From Diplodia intermedia (lineage: Eukaryota; Ascomycota; Dothideomycetes; Botryosphaeriales; Botryosphaeriaceae), in assembly GCA_021495925.1 (NCBI GenBank), contig JAKEKT010000016.1:62001-126000 (forward strand): 64,000 bases of DNA, written 5' to 3'. The stretch's first letter is position 1; each line of letters begins with the position of its first letter. Below, one piece after another: positions 22,810 to 33,367 of this stretch. Under the pieces are notes generated by a model. The model was given only the letters and a program-made list of their open reading frames with translations. It did no database searches and was not told the DNA's origin. The translations under genes were made by a program, and so were the position numbers.

Positions 22810-23629
22810 TCTCTCAGAGCGTCATGGGAGAGATTGGATTTTGTGGTGACGAGTCTGATCTGAGCACGAGCGATTGGACTTTTGTTTTCCTACTGCACTA
22901 TTCACCGAGGGAGGATTTTGGTGTTTGTTTAGAGATGAGAAAAAATTAGTAAATTCAGATATTCTGAGCCAAATATGTTGCCCAAATAAAGCGTGACCCA
23001 AGTTCCTTGACGCAATGCTGTTTTCTTCGTTTGCGCTAGTGTGCGGTCACTCTTCCCCCACTGAGAGAGGAACAGGCCAGCTTCATATCATGCAGGGGTC
23101 GCAACAAGCGGCAAGCACTTAACAAGCAAAGCAAGTAATAGAAAATAGGCGTAAATATGCCTTGTATTCGTTTTAAGATCTCTATAAGAGCCTTGACACT
23201 CGGAGGAGTCGCCGAAGGAGTCGCCGAAGGAGTCGCCGAAGGAGAGGGGCCTCAACACCATGCCAAGCATCGTGGCGTATGAACACCGGTAGGGAAATCT
23301 CTGCCGCCCATCGAAGAATTCAACACGCGCTCAGAGGATGATCTCGTGTGGACGAGAACTACAACAGCTTGCAAGACACTGATGGATTGTATAAAGCATC
23401 AATTCATATGTAAATGATCAAAGTCTACGTACGTCACTACTGCGACCAACCCCAAGAGGATGGACCCTCGGCTCGTCTTAGCTTCACCCATCATGGCTCG
23501 TAAGATACAGAGCTCCGGGCTACTAGTCACCAGCACTGCGTAGAAGTGCGAGCCGTTCGCTGGTGTTCCTCCTCTTGCCGGCCCAGCCGCTTTCCTCGTT
23601 CCTCTTGCCGTGATCCGCCGAGACCTGAC
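22810..23629. other. Intergenic 3' region with a 12-bp tandem repeat
   Basis: 820 bp between the convergent BTB and RNase H genes. It holds a 12-bp repeat at 23205-23244 and nothing else recognisable. Confidence 0.55.
23205..23244. repeat. 12-bp tandem repeat, 3.3 copies
   Basis: The unit GGAGTCGCCGAA is repeated three times exactly and then partly. It is intergenic. Confidence 0.9.
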
Positions 23630-24539
23630 TCATTCGTTGCCGGCCACGAAGGCCTCGAGCTCGGCCAAATCGGCCTCCATCTGCTGCTGCTGCTGCTCCT
23701 CGGTGAGCGCGGGAGTAGCGTCTGTGATGGCGGGGGTGGCGGCCGCCGTGAGAGTGGTGGTGGTGGTGTCGGTGGGTCGCTGTTGCGCGGCGGTGACGAA
23801 ATAAAATTCCTCCGCCTCCCGAAGTCCTGCGAGTGCTGTGATCGCAGTTATCTCAGTTCTTCAACGGTGGAAAGAGGTGCAACTTACCGCGCTTGCGCTC
23901 GTCGCGCCGCCTCACTGCCTCGCTGGCCCGCATCCAGTCGTCTCCCGAGCTCGGTCGGCCCAGACCGATGGCCCTCCTGGCCCAGTAATCGGCAAGCTCG
24001 TTGCCCAGGATGGCCACGTGCCCCCGGCAGCCCTTGATCTCGACCGTGAAGCCCTTGAGGGCGAGCTCCACGGCCCGGACGGCGACCCTGGTGGCGGGGC
24101 CGCCCAACGGATTCAGCCGGCCCTGGATGGTGCTCGGGCTCTTCATGCTTTGTATGTCCGTGTCCGTGTAGACGACAATGTCGCCTACCGTGCCCGGCAC
24201 GAACAGCTCCTCGCCCTGCACAAGGGCCGCCCAGACGCCCTCCTTCTCACCGCTGTCCGAGCCTTGGGACATCCTACTGACGAAGTAGTTCTCCGTCCAC
24301 TCTTGCTCCCCCGACGCGGCAAATCTCTGCAGGCCCGCGTCGAAGTCCCGCTTCCAGACGACGGCGACGCCAACGGTGGTGCCGATGGCGGACGCGTCGG
24401 TCCAGAGGACCTTCCGGGCTGGTTCGTTCTTCGAGTCCTCGAAGCGGGCCTCGACCAAGGTCACGGGGTCGTCGGCGAAGATGATGCGGCCTTCCGCGAT
24501 GAGGCGGCGGAAGAGGGCGGTGGAGATGTTGGCAGCCAT
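23630..24539 (-). CDS. RNase H-fold protein, intact catalytic tetrad
   Basis: Reverse-strand exons 24539-23888 and 23826-23630 (61-bp intron, GTAAGT donor, CAG acceptor) give 282 aa. The first strand has LWTDAS (Asp48); Glu100 follows in the helix SGEKEGVWAAL; VVYTDTD supplies Asp126; GCRGHVAILGNELADYWAR supplies His174, Asn180 and Asp184. This is the complete D-E-D-D set of RNase HI enzymes. Fungal genomes carry many such stand-alone RNase H proteins, often derived from retroelements, and function is rarely known. A 5' UTR intron is likely at 24616-24554 (GTAAGT to CTACAG, with a TCTAAC branch). The C-terminal exon encodes a Thr/Gln-rich tail with a CAG run. No other retroelement domain is nearby, so it may be a domesticated gene. 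Confidence 0.8.
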
Positions 24540-25936
24540 TGTGATTTGTGTTCCTGTAGTTTGACCGTGTTAGAAGCTGTGCGAGCGTGCGCTTGTGGGA
24601 GCTGCTGGATACTTACGTCGCGATGTGGCTGCGGTGCTGGTGAGAGAAGCGGCGGAGGAAGATCTGGATGAGATTTTATAGACGCCGGCGCTGCGCTGCG
24701 CTGCGCACGTGCTTGCGCGGGCTAAGCGAATCAGCTGTCCTGGCAACGCCTGGGCCAGATTGAGCGCTTCATAAGGGCTTTTAGCTTGTCATATTTTGAA
24801 GTGTCTCCGCGCACAACTAGCGTCTTTTGAGCCTTCTTCTGGGTGACCACCAAATCAAGCAAACATGTCGACACAAACTGTGGGTGTATATTCGAACGCC
24901 CAAAGTGGTATGTACCATCTTGGAGCTGCTCATGAGCACATCGGTTTCTTTTCTGCTTGCGACAGGACCGCCTACGAGCCATCGGGCTGTTACTTGACCA
25001 ACGAAGTGACTGGATTGCTACATAAAGCTCAACTACGTGTCTCTCTGCAGCTCCATCAAAAGCCCTCAATGCATATACTTGGAGGTATCGTTGGTATCGC
25101 GCGATCTATGGAAATGATTGTGCAGTCGCAGTGCGCGCTGAAACTCGCATCCACGTGCAAGCAGTGGAAACGCATGTTACGACACCACCTCGACCATTTG
25201 TCCATAAGATTCATCGAGAGGCATGCGAGATGTTCTGGATAGGTAGTTTGTTCTCACTTCAGTAACTCTTCCCCGGTCGCTCGGACGCGACGCGCTCAAA
25301 CGCGACGCGCTCAACTGCACGAATTTGCGGCCGATGCGAAGCGCACTGCTCCTTCCACAACGACTGCGATAGATTACGATAATTGCGCAAGATTTTGGAT
25401 GTTGCCGGCTGTGCGGTGGTCCGACGCGTTCCCACAGCGGTCGCCGACGTTCGTGTTTTCCTCTTTCGGGGTCTGGGGTTGTTCCTGCCCCGCGGGGACA
25501 CGGGCGGGCGCCCTCGGCGATTCGTCCTCATCTCCGACCACACAACACAACGACGACTCAGCGCGCGCGCCGATCCAGCGCAGGATTCCGGCAAAAGGTT
25601 GCAGCCCCGCATCAGCCTCCGGTGTCAGCTTCAGCAAATCACGACCCTCGACGCGTCGGTCGCGCGTCCTATTCGCTGCGAGCCCGTCGTCCCGTCTGAG
25701 CGCTGTCCAGCTAACCTTCATTTACCCGCCCACTTTATCCGCCACGTGAGCACGACCGGGGTGAGCATCCAACCCGTCTGCACCTCTGCGACCCCGGAGA
25801 TGGGGCTCGGAATCGCACGCATGTATAAAATGCGTGTCAGACGCAGACCCCAGCTGCCGCCCTGGCCTCCCGCTTCACTTCTCTGAGTCTCGTGCCCTCT
25901 CTCGATTTTCTCGACAGCTTCCGCTCCGCTATCATT
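24540..25936. other. Divergent intergenic region, RNase H gene / sugar transporter
   Basis: 1.4 kb. Contains the RNase H 5' UTR intron (24554-24616), a 15-bp direct duplication with ACGCG cores at 25286-25315, and a TATA-like tataaaat at about 25824 about 110 bp upstream of the transporter ATG. A 125-codon frame at 24865 has no domain and is not called. Confidence 0.55.
25286..25315. repeat. Direct duplication (two 15-bp units)
   Basis: CGCGACGCGCTCAA occurs twice in tandem with a single spacer base. Each copy holds overlapping ACGCG/CGCG cores, so it could be a binding site or a simple slippage product. Confidence 0.7.
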
Positions 25937-27973
25937 ATGGCTATCGGCGGTGGCTCTGCGTCGCAGTTCGACTCGGCCGCCCTGGCCCGTCGCCAGGAGC
26001 TGTCTGGCTCCGCTGGCCCTCTCGCGTTGGTGAAGAACATCAAGGTCTTTGGAATTGCCTGCTTTGCCTGCCTCGGAGGCCTCCTTTACGGTTACAACCA
26101 GGGAGTATTTAGTGGTGTTCTGACCATGACCTCGTTTGATAATAGTAAGCTTTCGTTTGAAAAAGTCTTGTGTTTGGAACTGACGCCTCTCAAGCAATGC
26201 CCCATTGGACCGGCGACGACAATTCTACACGCATGGGCTGGCTTACCAGCATCCTTGAGCTTGGCGCATGGTTCGGCGCTCTCTACAGCAGCTTCCTTGC
26301 CGAGATCCTCTCCCGGAAATACGCCATCCTGATCAACGTGGCCATATTCATCATCGGCGTTGTAGTACAAACCACCGCTGCTGCTGGAGGGGCACACCAT
26401 TCGATCCTGGGAGGCCGGTTCATTACCGGAATGGGTGTTGGTTCCTTGTCCATGATCGTACCCATGTACAACGCTGAGATCGCACCTCCGGAAGTTCGTG
26501 GTGCCCTTGTCGGTCTACAACAACTTTCCATCACGCTTGGTATCATGATCTCTTTCTGGATTGACTACGGGTGCAACTACATTGGCGGTACCGGGGAAGG
26601 TCAGCATAACACGGCATGGCTGTTGCCGCTTTCGCTGCAGCTTGTTCCTGCAGTGATCCTTGGCATTGGCATGATTTTCATGCCATTTTCTCCGCGTTGG
26701 CTCATCCACCATGGCCGAGAATCCGAGGCTCGCTCTGTCCTTGCCGGCTTGCGTAATCTTTCGCAGGACCACGATCTCATCGAGCTTGAGTTTGCAGAAA
26801 TCAGGGCCCAGTCCCTGTTCGAAAAAAGGACCTTGGCGGAGAAGTTCCCTCACCTGAAAGAACCCACAGCGTGGAACACCTTCAAGCTGTAAGCGCATCT
26901 ATATCTTGCCCCAGACCGTGAGACTAACATCATCAGGCAATGGGTCGCTATCGGCTCTCTCTTCAAGTCCAAGCCCATGTTCCGCCGTGTAATCGTTGCT
27001 ACTGTGACTATGTTCTTCCAACAGTGGACCGGTACGTTGCTGTCCCCTAAAGTATTGAGAGACCACAGCATTGACAAGGGCCACCGCAGGTATCAACGCA
27101 ATCCTCTACTACGCTCCTCAGATATTCAACAAGCTTGGCATGTCATCAACCACTGTCTCGCTTCTGGCTACTGGTGTCGTTGGCATTGTCATGTTCATTG
27201 CCACCATTCCAGCGGTCATGTACGTCGATAAGCTTGGACGCAAGCCTGTCCTCATTGTCGGAGCTCTAGGCATGGCGACCTGCCATATCATAATTGTCAG
27301 CCCCTCATTCATAATCTTCGATTTATTCAATAACTAACACCTTTCAGGCCGTTATTGTCGCGAAGAACCAGGACCAATGGGAAACCCACCAATCCGCTGG
27401 CTGGGCCGCCGTTGTCATGGTTTGGCTTTTCGTCATTCATTTCGGATACTCATGGGGTCCGTGTGCCTGGATCATCATCTCTGAAGTCTGGCCTCTCTCG
27501 AACCGTCCGTACGGTATTTCACTGGGCGCCAGCTCGAACGTATGCTCTCCTCCCTTGCCTCCATAAATCCTCGCCACTGACAAATTTTTGAAAGTGGATG
27601 AACAACTTCATTGTCGGCCAAGTCACGCCAGACATGCTCACCGGCATGACCTATGGCACCTACATTTTCTTCGGCCTCCTGACATTCGGCGGCGCCGCTT
27701 TGTAAGTCTTCTTCGACATATGCTCTATCGTTGCAGCTAAGGAGTCAGCTAATCTTCGCGCACAGCATTTGGCTCTACGTACCCGAAACCAAAAACCTGA
27801 CGCTCGAAGAAATGGACATTCTGTTTGGAAGCCAGGGCACTGCGGAGGCGGACAAGGAGCGCATGAGGGAGGTCAATCGCGAAGTCGGCCTCGAGGATCT
27901 GATCCGGCAGGGCTCGGTCGGCCATGCGGAGAAGTCTGAGGTGCTGCCTGAGAAGGCGGAGCACACTCCTTGA
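25937..27973 (+). CDS. MFS sugar transporter (fungal STL1/hexose porter type)
   Basis: Seven exons, 25937-26144, 26195-26888, 26937-27031, 27090-27295, 27348-27539, 27595-27701 and 27766-27973, give 569 aa. Every join keeps frame; two acceptors are AAG. The protein has the full sugar-porter set: LLYGYNQGVFSG in TM1, GRFITGMGVGSLS, PPEVRGALVGLQQ after TM4-5, PFSPRWLIHHGRE, the TM7 motif GINAILYYAPQIF, DKLGRKP before TM9-10, and the closing signature VPETKNLTLEEMD. It should import a hexose, glycerol or related polyol with protons at the plasma membrane; which one is not readable. The acidic cytoplasmic tail of about 50 residues is typical of fungal members. Confidence 0.93.
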
Positions 27974-28493
27974 ATGGGTATATGACTACGGGGGCACTGG
28001 CGCCTCGTTTTGCAGACTCGCATGTTCAAAATTGGCATAAGAATGAATTTTTTTGATGACAGTTTCTTACGGAACATTTTCCTAACGCACTAGGTTCTGG
28101 AAGTGATGGTTTCAAAACATCGAGCGGGAGGTTTGCAGTTGCGACTCAGCATGACGCGAAAGATTCCAAACACCATCAAATGACAGCAATGCTGCGCGCC
28201 AGCAACGAACACGAATACGGAAATGCAGCAAAAACGTCTGCTACTCGCAAGCCACGTGGCCGGGAGAATGAGGGTTCGCTCAGTACCCAGACTTCTCCAT
28301 CTCACCAAACGAAGTCGACCCGCGATGCAAGCACCGCGAAACAAAGGCAGTCTCCAAAAACTAGTTATCAAAATGAATTGCTCCTTCTTGAACTTTCTGT
28401 CGCTGGCCGTCCAGACAAAGGCCAAAAAAGCGTACGCTTAATATATACCTCACTTGTCCGGATCCCAACCGTGCAAGCTGCGCCAAAAGCGCA

Positions 28494-28514
28494 CCCGCCC
28501 GCCCGCCCGCCCGC
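28494..28514. repeat. CCCG/GCCC microsatellite
   Basis: About five tandem tetranucleotide units are visible. Confidence 0.85.
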
Positions 28515-28824
28515 ATGACGCGCGCGTACAATAGGTATGCGGCGGCGACACCTATACCCTATGCACCATACATACATGCGGCATGCATAGCCGCCGCAGC
28601 CACCACCTGCTTCACCCGATCGATGATCGCCAACGGCCCTCACGCTTCCTCGCCTGGTTTTCCGGGTATGTAGGTGGACCCCGGACCACACGGCCGGCTG
28701 ATCTGCCGGCTTTGGGAATTGCTTGCGCGCGGTGGTGGCAACCAATCGCCGCGACGGTTGCATGGGCTAAGCTTTTTTTTTTTCCTGCTTTGCGTCGGGT
28801 GGGGGAATATGCCCCGGCTGATTT

Positions 28825-28844
28825 GTCCGGCCGGCCGGCCGGAC
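28825..28844. repeat. Perfect 20-bp GC palindrome
   Basis: GTCCGGCCGGCCGGCCGGAC reads the same on both strands. Confidence 0.85.
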
Positions 28845-29114
28845 AGTCAGCCAGTCGGGTGGGCTGGCTGAGGTCTTTTGATTGAGCTCGCTGGGTGTGC
28901 GAGGCTGGCCCTGTGGGGTGGTGGTGCGCGGCTGATGGGGGGAGAGTGTGTAGTCCGGTATGACTGAAGGGGAGTTTGATCCAGAACCAGTCAGAAGACG
29001 ATGAGCAGCTTTAACAGTGGCCTGCGGGCAAAAAGCGGCGATTCGAGATCAACCCAATCGAAGACGATTAGCCGCCTATGCGTCTCCCTCCTCTACTCAC
29101 GGCCGCCTCTGTAG

Positions 29115-29387
29115 GAATGTCCTTATGACATTTACGAATGCCTCTGCCGCTTCCCGCTATTCAAGGTGGAGAAGCTGAGCGTCGCTGAAATGAAAGGGGC
29201 CCAAAAGCAGCTGGAGATAGGTCTATAGGAGATTGACGCCCTCCTCGCAGACCTGCCCGCCGCTGGAGACCCCGGTTTCTTCTGTTCATCAATTGTGACC
29301 ACCCTCTCCTCTTCTTCATTGAAAGGCTCCGGCGCGGTGGACTTCCTACCGGATCTCTCAATTCACCCCGAGTTGAGGTTAAGCTCA
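29115..29387 (+). pseudogene. Decayed coding fragment, unidentified
   Basis: One forward frame reads like real protein for about 90 codons: ECPYDIYECLCRFPLFKVEK, a helical stretch ending QKQLEIGL, then ALLADLPAAGDPGFF and a Ser-rich part. It is interrupted by TAG at 29226-29228 and bounded by TAG at 29112-29114 and TAA at 29388-29390. The two TAG codons can come from CAG by one C-to-T change each. I do not recognise the family. Confidence 0.45.
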
Positions 29388-29439
29388 TAAACCTCGGCAG
29401 CTACCGCCTCCTCTACGCTGAGTGCTACGCTGATCTGAC

Positions 29440-30353
29440 GCACAAAGAGCGGATAGTAGGCAGGTATTCTCTCGAGAGGCCAAAAAATATACCGCTAATG
29501 CTGGAAACGCAAACACGCGGAGGCGGACGTTGCTGTCGTACCCCCATGCCTGCCGGTACTCGTCGATCTAGTTGCCGATCATGCCGGGTGGCACGAGGAT
29601 GAGGCTGAGCCTCCAGGGACCGTGGGGGTTCCTAGCGCGGAGGGTGCACCTCTGGATAAGGTAGGCTAGAGAGGTGAGCGTCTTGCCGGTCCCCGTCTCG
29701 TTGGCTAGGATGTAGCCCCGTGTGGCCTCCTTCTCCATGGCCTGGAGCCAACGGACGTCCATTACCTGGTGGGGCTTCAGCTCCCGGAAGCCGGCCGACC
29801 GTCGCCAAGCTTCCATAACAATCGGGTGGTGGGGGTCGAGCTCCAGGTCCTTGTAGGCGTCGACGTAGTTCAGCGTGCGCTCGACCTCATTCACGTTGAT
29901 GAGGCCCTTCTGCCTATCGAAGAAGGTAATTGCGTGCGCTGCCGCCGCATCGTCGGCGGCCTCTGCGTCGGCGTCGGCGCTGGCGTCACCGCCGCGGCTG
30001 ACAGGGCGCGCGGCGTCCAGGCTGGCCTCGGCCTGCATGTTGGAAATCGGCGCCAGGGCGTTGAAGGTGGCGGCGGTCCCCGTGCTGGTCTCCATGCTTG
30101 CATCCCGGCTAGAACCCGCGGCCCGGTGCCTCTCCTGGGTCTCCTCCCAGATCTCCCCCGGCCTGGAGAGGCAAAGCCGGGGGTCCAGGAGGTGCGGCGG
30201 GTGCGTCGAATTCCTTGCCGACTCCCGATAGACCGCGCCGAGAGGGCCGCTGTCCCTGGCGACCTTGGGGATCTTGGTGGCCTTGTACATGGCGCCAAAT
30301 CGAGCGTTGAGGAGGCGCTGCATCTGCTCCGAGACGTCGAAATCCTTGGCCAT
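29440..30353 (-). pseudogene. SNF2-type helicase, N-terminal fragment with premature stop
   Basis: On the reverse strand an ATG at 30353 opens 261 codons. After a disordered, Ala-rich N-terminus, a helicase start appears: LKPHQVMDVRWL (Q-motif-like region), GYILANETGTGKTLTSLAYL (Walker A, GTGKT), and LILVPPGMIGN. A TAG at 29570-29568 ends the frame. The same frame then continues with IDEYRQAWGYDSNVRLRVF, which fits the next helicase segment, so the stop interrupts a once longer protein. Motifs II-VI (DEAH box, second RecA domain) are missing downstream. Family knowledge: SNF2 ATPases need both RecA lobes, so this fragment cannot be an active remodeller. Stand-alone fungal SNF2 genes are often tied to repeats. 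Confidence 0.7.
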
Positions 30354-30557
30354 CGTGCTGGCGCGCTGGGCGTCGGCGATGGTAAGAAGGGCGGGGAAAG
30401 CCTTATCGGGGCCGGTAAGGCCAAGGGTCTACTCCGTGAGCTTTCTCTCTTTGGCAGCATCACCACATCTTCCACCGCACCCTTGCTCTCGCACTCGCCG
30501 CTGCCTCGCCGCTGCCTTGCGCCTGCTGCCGCGCTGCCACCATCTTCATCCGTCCCT

Positions 30558-30632
30558 GCGCCTTCCGCCTCTTCACTCCGTCGCGCCTTCCGCCTCTTCA
30601 CTCCGTCGCGCCTTCTGCCTCTTTGCTCCGTC
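30558..30632. repeat. Three 25-bp tandem repeats
   Basis: Two exact copies and one diverged copy of a unit starting GCGCCTTCCGCCTCTTCACT lie between the helicase fragment and the RNase H fragment. Confidence 0.85.
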
Positions 30633-30637
30633 TCGCC

Positions 30638-31288
30638 ATGCCCCTCGAAAGGGTATAAGAGTTCGATCCCTTTCCGGGCGAAATCTCTATCTGGCTCAAT
30701 CACGAGCAAAACCACCGTCCGGCCGAGAGATACGCGGCCGCGGCGTGCGAGCCTGCCTCCCATCCCCGCAGCCTGCTCTTCCGCAACGCGTATGTTGCAT
30801 TTACGGACGGCCGGCGCGCAGACGACCCTTCAGGCAGGAACCAGTGGTGCGTCGCTGGGGCTGCGTGGCGGCTGCACCCACACCAGCGCTGGCAGACGCG
30901 CGGCTGGCCGCTGTTCGAATGCGGCAAGAGCCACCTGGCCGAGATGATGGCGATTGAGAAGAAGCTGCGCGCCGCCGCCGCATCCGGTGTTGCTCTCTCC
31001 CCGCTGGACCCCGCCCGCTTCCTCCTCTTCTCCGACTGCGAGGGCGTGCTCCGAGCCCTCAAGACCCTCCGCCGCGGCTGCCTCCTGCCGCTGTCGTACC
31101 CGCCCAGCCATCGCGGCATCACCGGCAACGAGCTCGCCGACGCCGTCGCCAAGGAGAATCGCCCCGATGTCCTGGACCCGGCCAGGTACCCGCCGCTGTT
31201 GTACAGGTCGCAGAGGAGAAATCGGCGAAGAATGAATCTGCGGGTGGGTGCTGGGCCGCCTGGGGGTGCTGGGGACGAGGGGGATTGA
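30638..31288 (+). pseudogene. RNase H-fold gene with an early stop codon
   Basis: An ATG at 30638 begins MPLERV and is followed at codon 7 by TAA (30656-30658). The same frame then stays open to 31288 and encodes EFDPFPGEISIWLNHEQNH, a YVAFTDGRR strand (catalytic Asp), AEMMAIEKKL (Glu), LLFSDCEGVLRAL (Asp) and SHRGITGNELADAVAKE (His, Asn, Asp). All RNase H catalytic positions survive. A CAA-to-TAA change would explain the stop, so I read it as a recent pseudogene. An upstream exon that skips the stop cannot be ruled out. It resembles the intact RNase H gene at 23.6-24.5 kb only in fold and is not a copy of it. Confidence 0.65.
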
Positions 31289-32890
31289 TGGGATTCCGTG
31301 GTTCTTTTCTCTCTCTTTTCTTCTTTCTCAGGTATTTGTAGCTTCCAGAGCCGCCGCCTTGCTAATTTCCGGGCGGCTTCAAACGGCCTTCTTTCCAGCT
31401 GGCTGGGAAGGGGTACGCGGAGCTCAACGATGTTTGGTCTTGGTGGTCTGCCGCGGTATGCACCCCTGGAGAATTTTCTTGGCTGGAGTTCGAGAGTGGG
31501 CATATTGGGAGGTTCTGCTCCGGCTTCTTGGTGTTGGAGAAGGGAGAGGATGGGATTTGGGATTTCTTTTTCAATGTAGACCCTGTTTCCGCCGCCGTGT
31601 GGCAGGCCTTCACCCTTCACGAACGTCCCAAGAGGGCAAGTCGCAACTCCCAGAGCCCAGCGCTAACTCTTTCAGACAAATGACAGCAGCACCAGCTACG
31701 GATTATGGAAGAAGCGATGGCTGAATGGACTTATGAACCATCTGGAAGAGACTCGAAGAGCTCAGGCAAGTTTCTGTACCCCATTTCAGACACTGACAAG
31801 TTCAACAAAGTTGGTTCTCGAAGCTTTCGAACAGGAGTGAGAAAGCGAATTTAACCGTGTACTAATGCTCCCATACCACAGAATTACCGCTGTCACAACT
31901 TTCAGGCATACCCTATAACTCGCACACGACCCGGAACCAGCGCGCCTCCCGTTGGAGACACTTCAGCACTAAATATGATAATCCAGACCTGACAGCTATT
32001 GAACACTGCCACTGACTTTTCAAGACTTCAAATTCCTGGGAAAGTCGTCATGGAGTCTGGCACTCATTTCGCTCCACACAAATCACTCACAAGTGGAGTA
32101 GAATGAAGTGTCCCACTGGGTAGAGGGGCTTCACACACATCGACACCAAGAGTTGTAGCTCGGACTCTGTCATCCATGTGCATCCTAAGAACTGAGCCGG
32201 GAATGCTTAGAAGATTTCTATGGACAAAATGGCAGTGCATCCGAGCTTGTTTATCACTCACGCTGGACAGAAGACATTTCTGGTTCGACCCACAGTGGAA
32301 AATGCACCTGTATTTTCGACAATCCGATTTGGCATGTAGATCAGAACGCAGTCATGTAGAGTATCTTCCGGTTTTCCGTGCTGGGTGATAGTACTAAACG
32401 ATTGAGTTGTGGCATGGTGTTGCTTTTCATCACGGACACCCCACGATGCGCTTCGTTATGAATGATAGATGGCGATACCCATCATGACCAGAAAAGATCA
32501 GTCGAAACACAGACAGTAGACCAGTGAATATCTTTTTTCCATCACTGAAACAGCATTGAATACATTTCTTGACAGCAGAGGTTGTAAGAGTCGAACAACA
32601 ACCGGCGGCCTCACAGTACATCCATTACAGTTACAGAACGGACAAGAACGCCCCAGAGCCTTCTGCCCCAAACATTTTCGTTGCCCAAGCAAGAACGAAG
32701 CCGAAGCGCCGCCACGGCAGAGAGTCGACATCACGCGCCCAGCACCCGCACAGTCGCATCACGAGTGCAGCGCGCTGCCCAACGGCGGCCTCGGCGAAGC
32801 GCCGGGCGGGAACGTGCTCTAACGCCAAATTATGCCGTATGGTACTCTCGCCGGCGAAGGCGTCAAAATCGACCGTATTGTCGGCCATGG
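31289..32890. other. Intergenic, partly AT-richer, probably decayed sequence
   Basis: About 1.6 kb with no supportable gene. From about 31680 to 32560 it is visibly AT-richer than the flanks. At about 32590-32710 a forward frame reads YIHYSYRTDKNAPEPSAPN and may be a further fragment of the decayed gene just downstream. Confidence 0.45.
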
Positions 32891-33160
32891 CAAGGGGAGG
32901 GCGAGTTGGAGAGGCGGAAGGCGCCGGTGTTCGACTTCTCGCGGCCTTTGCGGATCTCGTCCAGCCCCGACGTTGAAAGAAGTTCTCTTGAGATCGAATA
33001 AAGGGAGAAAGACGAGGAAGCAGAGCCAAAATGGGGATTACGTTTCTTTTTGCGAAACAACCTGGCCTACTACGAAGACCCCGAGGACCAGCGGAAGGAG
33101 ATCTTTGAGCGTTATAACCCACGACCGGCAACACCATGTAGGCTCTTGGAGAACCCATGA
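32891..33160 (+). pseudogene. Decayed coding fragment with in-frame TAA, unidentified
   Basis: One forward frame encodes ELERRKAPVFDFSRPLRI and SSPDVERSSLEIE, then TAA at 32999-33001, then continues as REKDEEAEPKWGLRFFLRNN and AYYEDPEDQRKEIFERYNPR to a TGA at 33160. Both halves have clear coding character (amphipathic, charged, few rare residues), and CAA-to-TAA would join them. I do not recognise the family. It is likely the end of a longer dead gene. Confidence 0.5.
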
Positions 33161-33367
33161 CAGAGTCCGGCAGTCAATAGGCGCTCGGTAAAGACAGCCT
33201 CTCGCACCAGCATCAGTTCCAGCCATCCATTGCTGTGTACAGGGGTATATCTTTATGTGCAGAGTAACAAACACCTGGCCATTAGCCAATGCTCCGTCGT
33301 AAACCAATTACTTTTCCGTCTTTTTTTTTTTTTTTGCGCCGAGTTCAGGAGTACCGTCGTGCGCTCC

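Larger units (their letters stand above)
27974..29110. other. Intergenic, microsatellite and GC-palindrome bearing
   Basis: About 1.1 kb with no supportable gene. It holds a CCCG microsatellite at 28494-28514 and a perfect 20-bp palindrome of CCGG units at 28825-28844. It leads into a stretch of decayed coding sequence. Confidence 0.55.

Noticed and set aside
23205..23244. CRISPR-like short repeats
   Set aside because: The units are directly adjacent with no spacers; this is a simple tandem repeat in a eukaryotic genome.
24865..25242. 125-codon forward frame
   Set aside because: No domain, odd composition, and it lies in the divergent promoter region of two supported genes.
28368..28763. 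131-codon reverse frame near the CCCG repeat
   Set aside because: Gly/Arg/Cys-rich translation of repeat-like GC sequence, no domain.
32631..33158. 175-codon reverse frame
   Set aside because: It lies opposite the decayed forward fragment, which has much better coding character.
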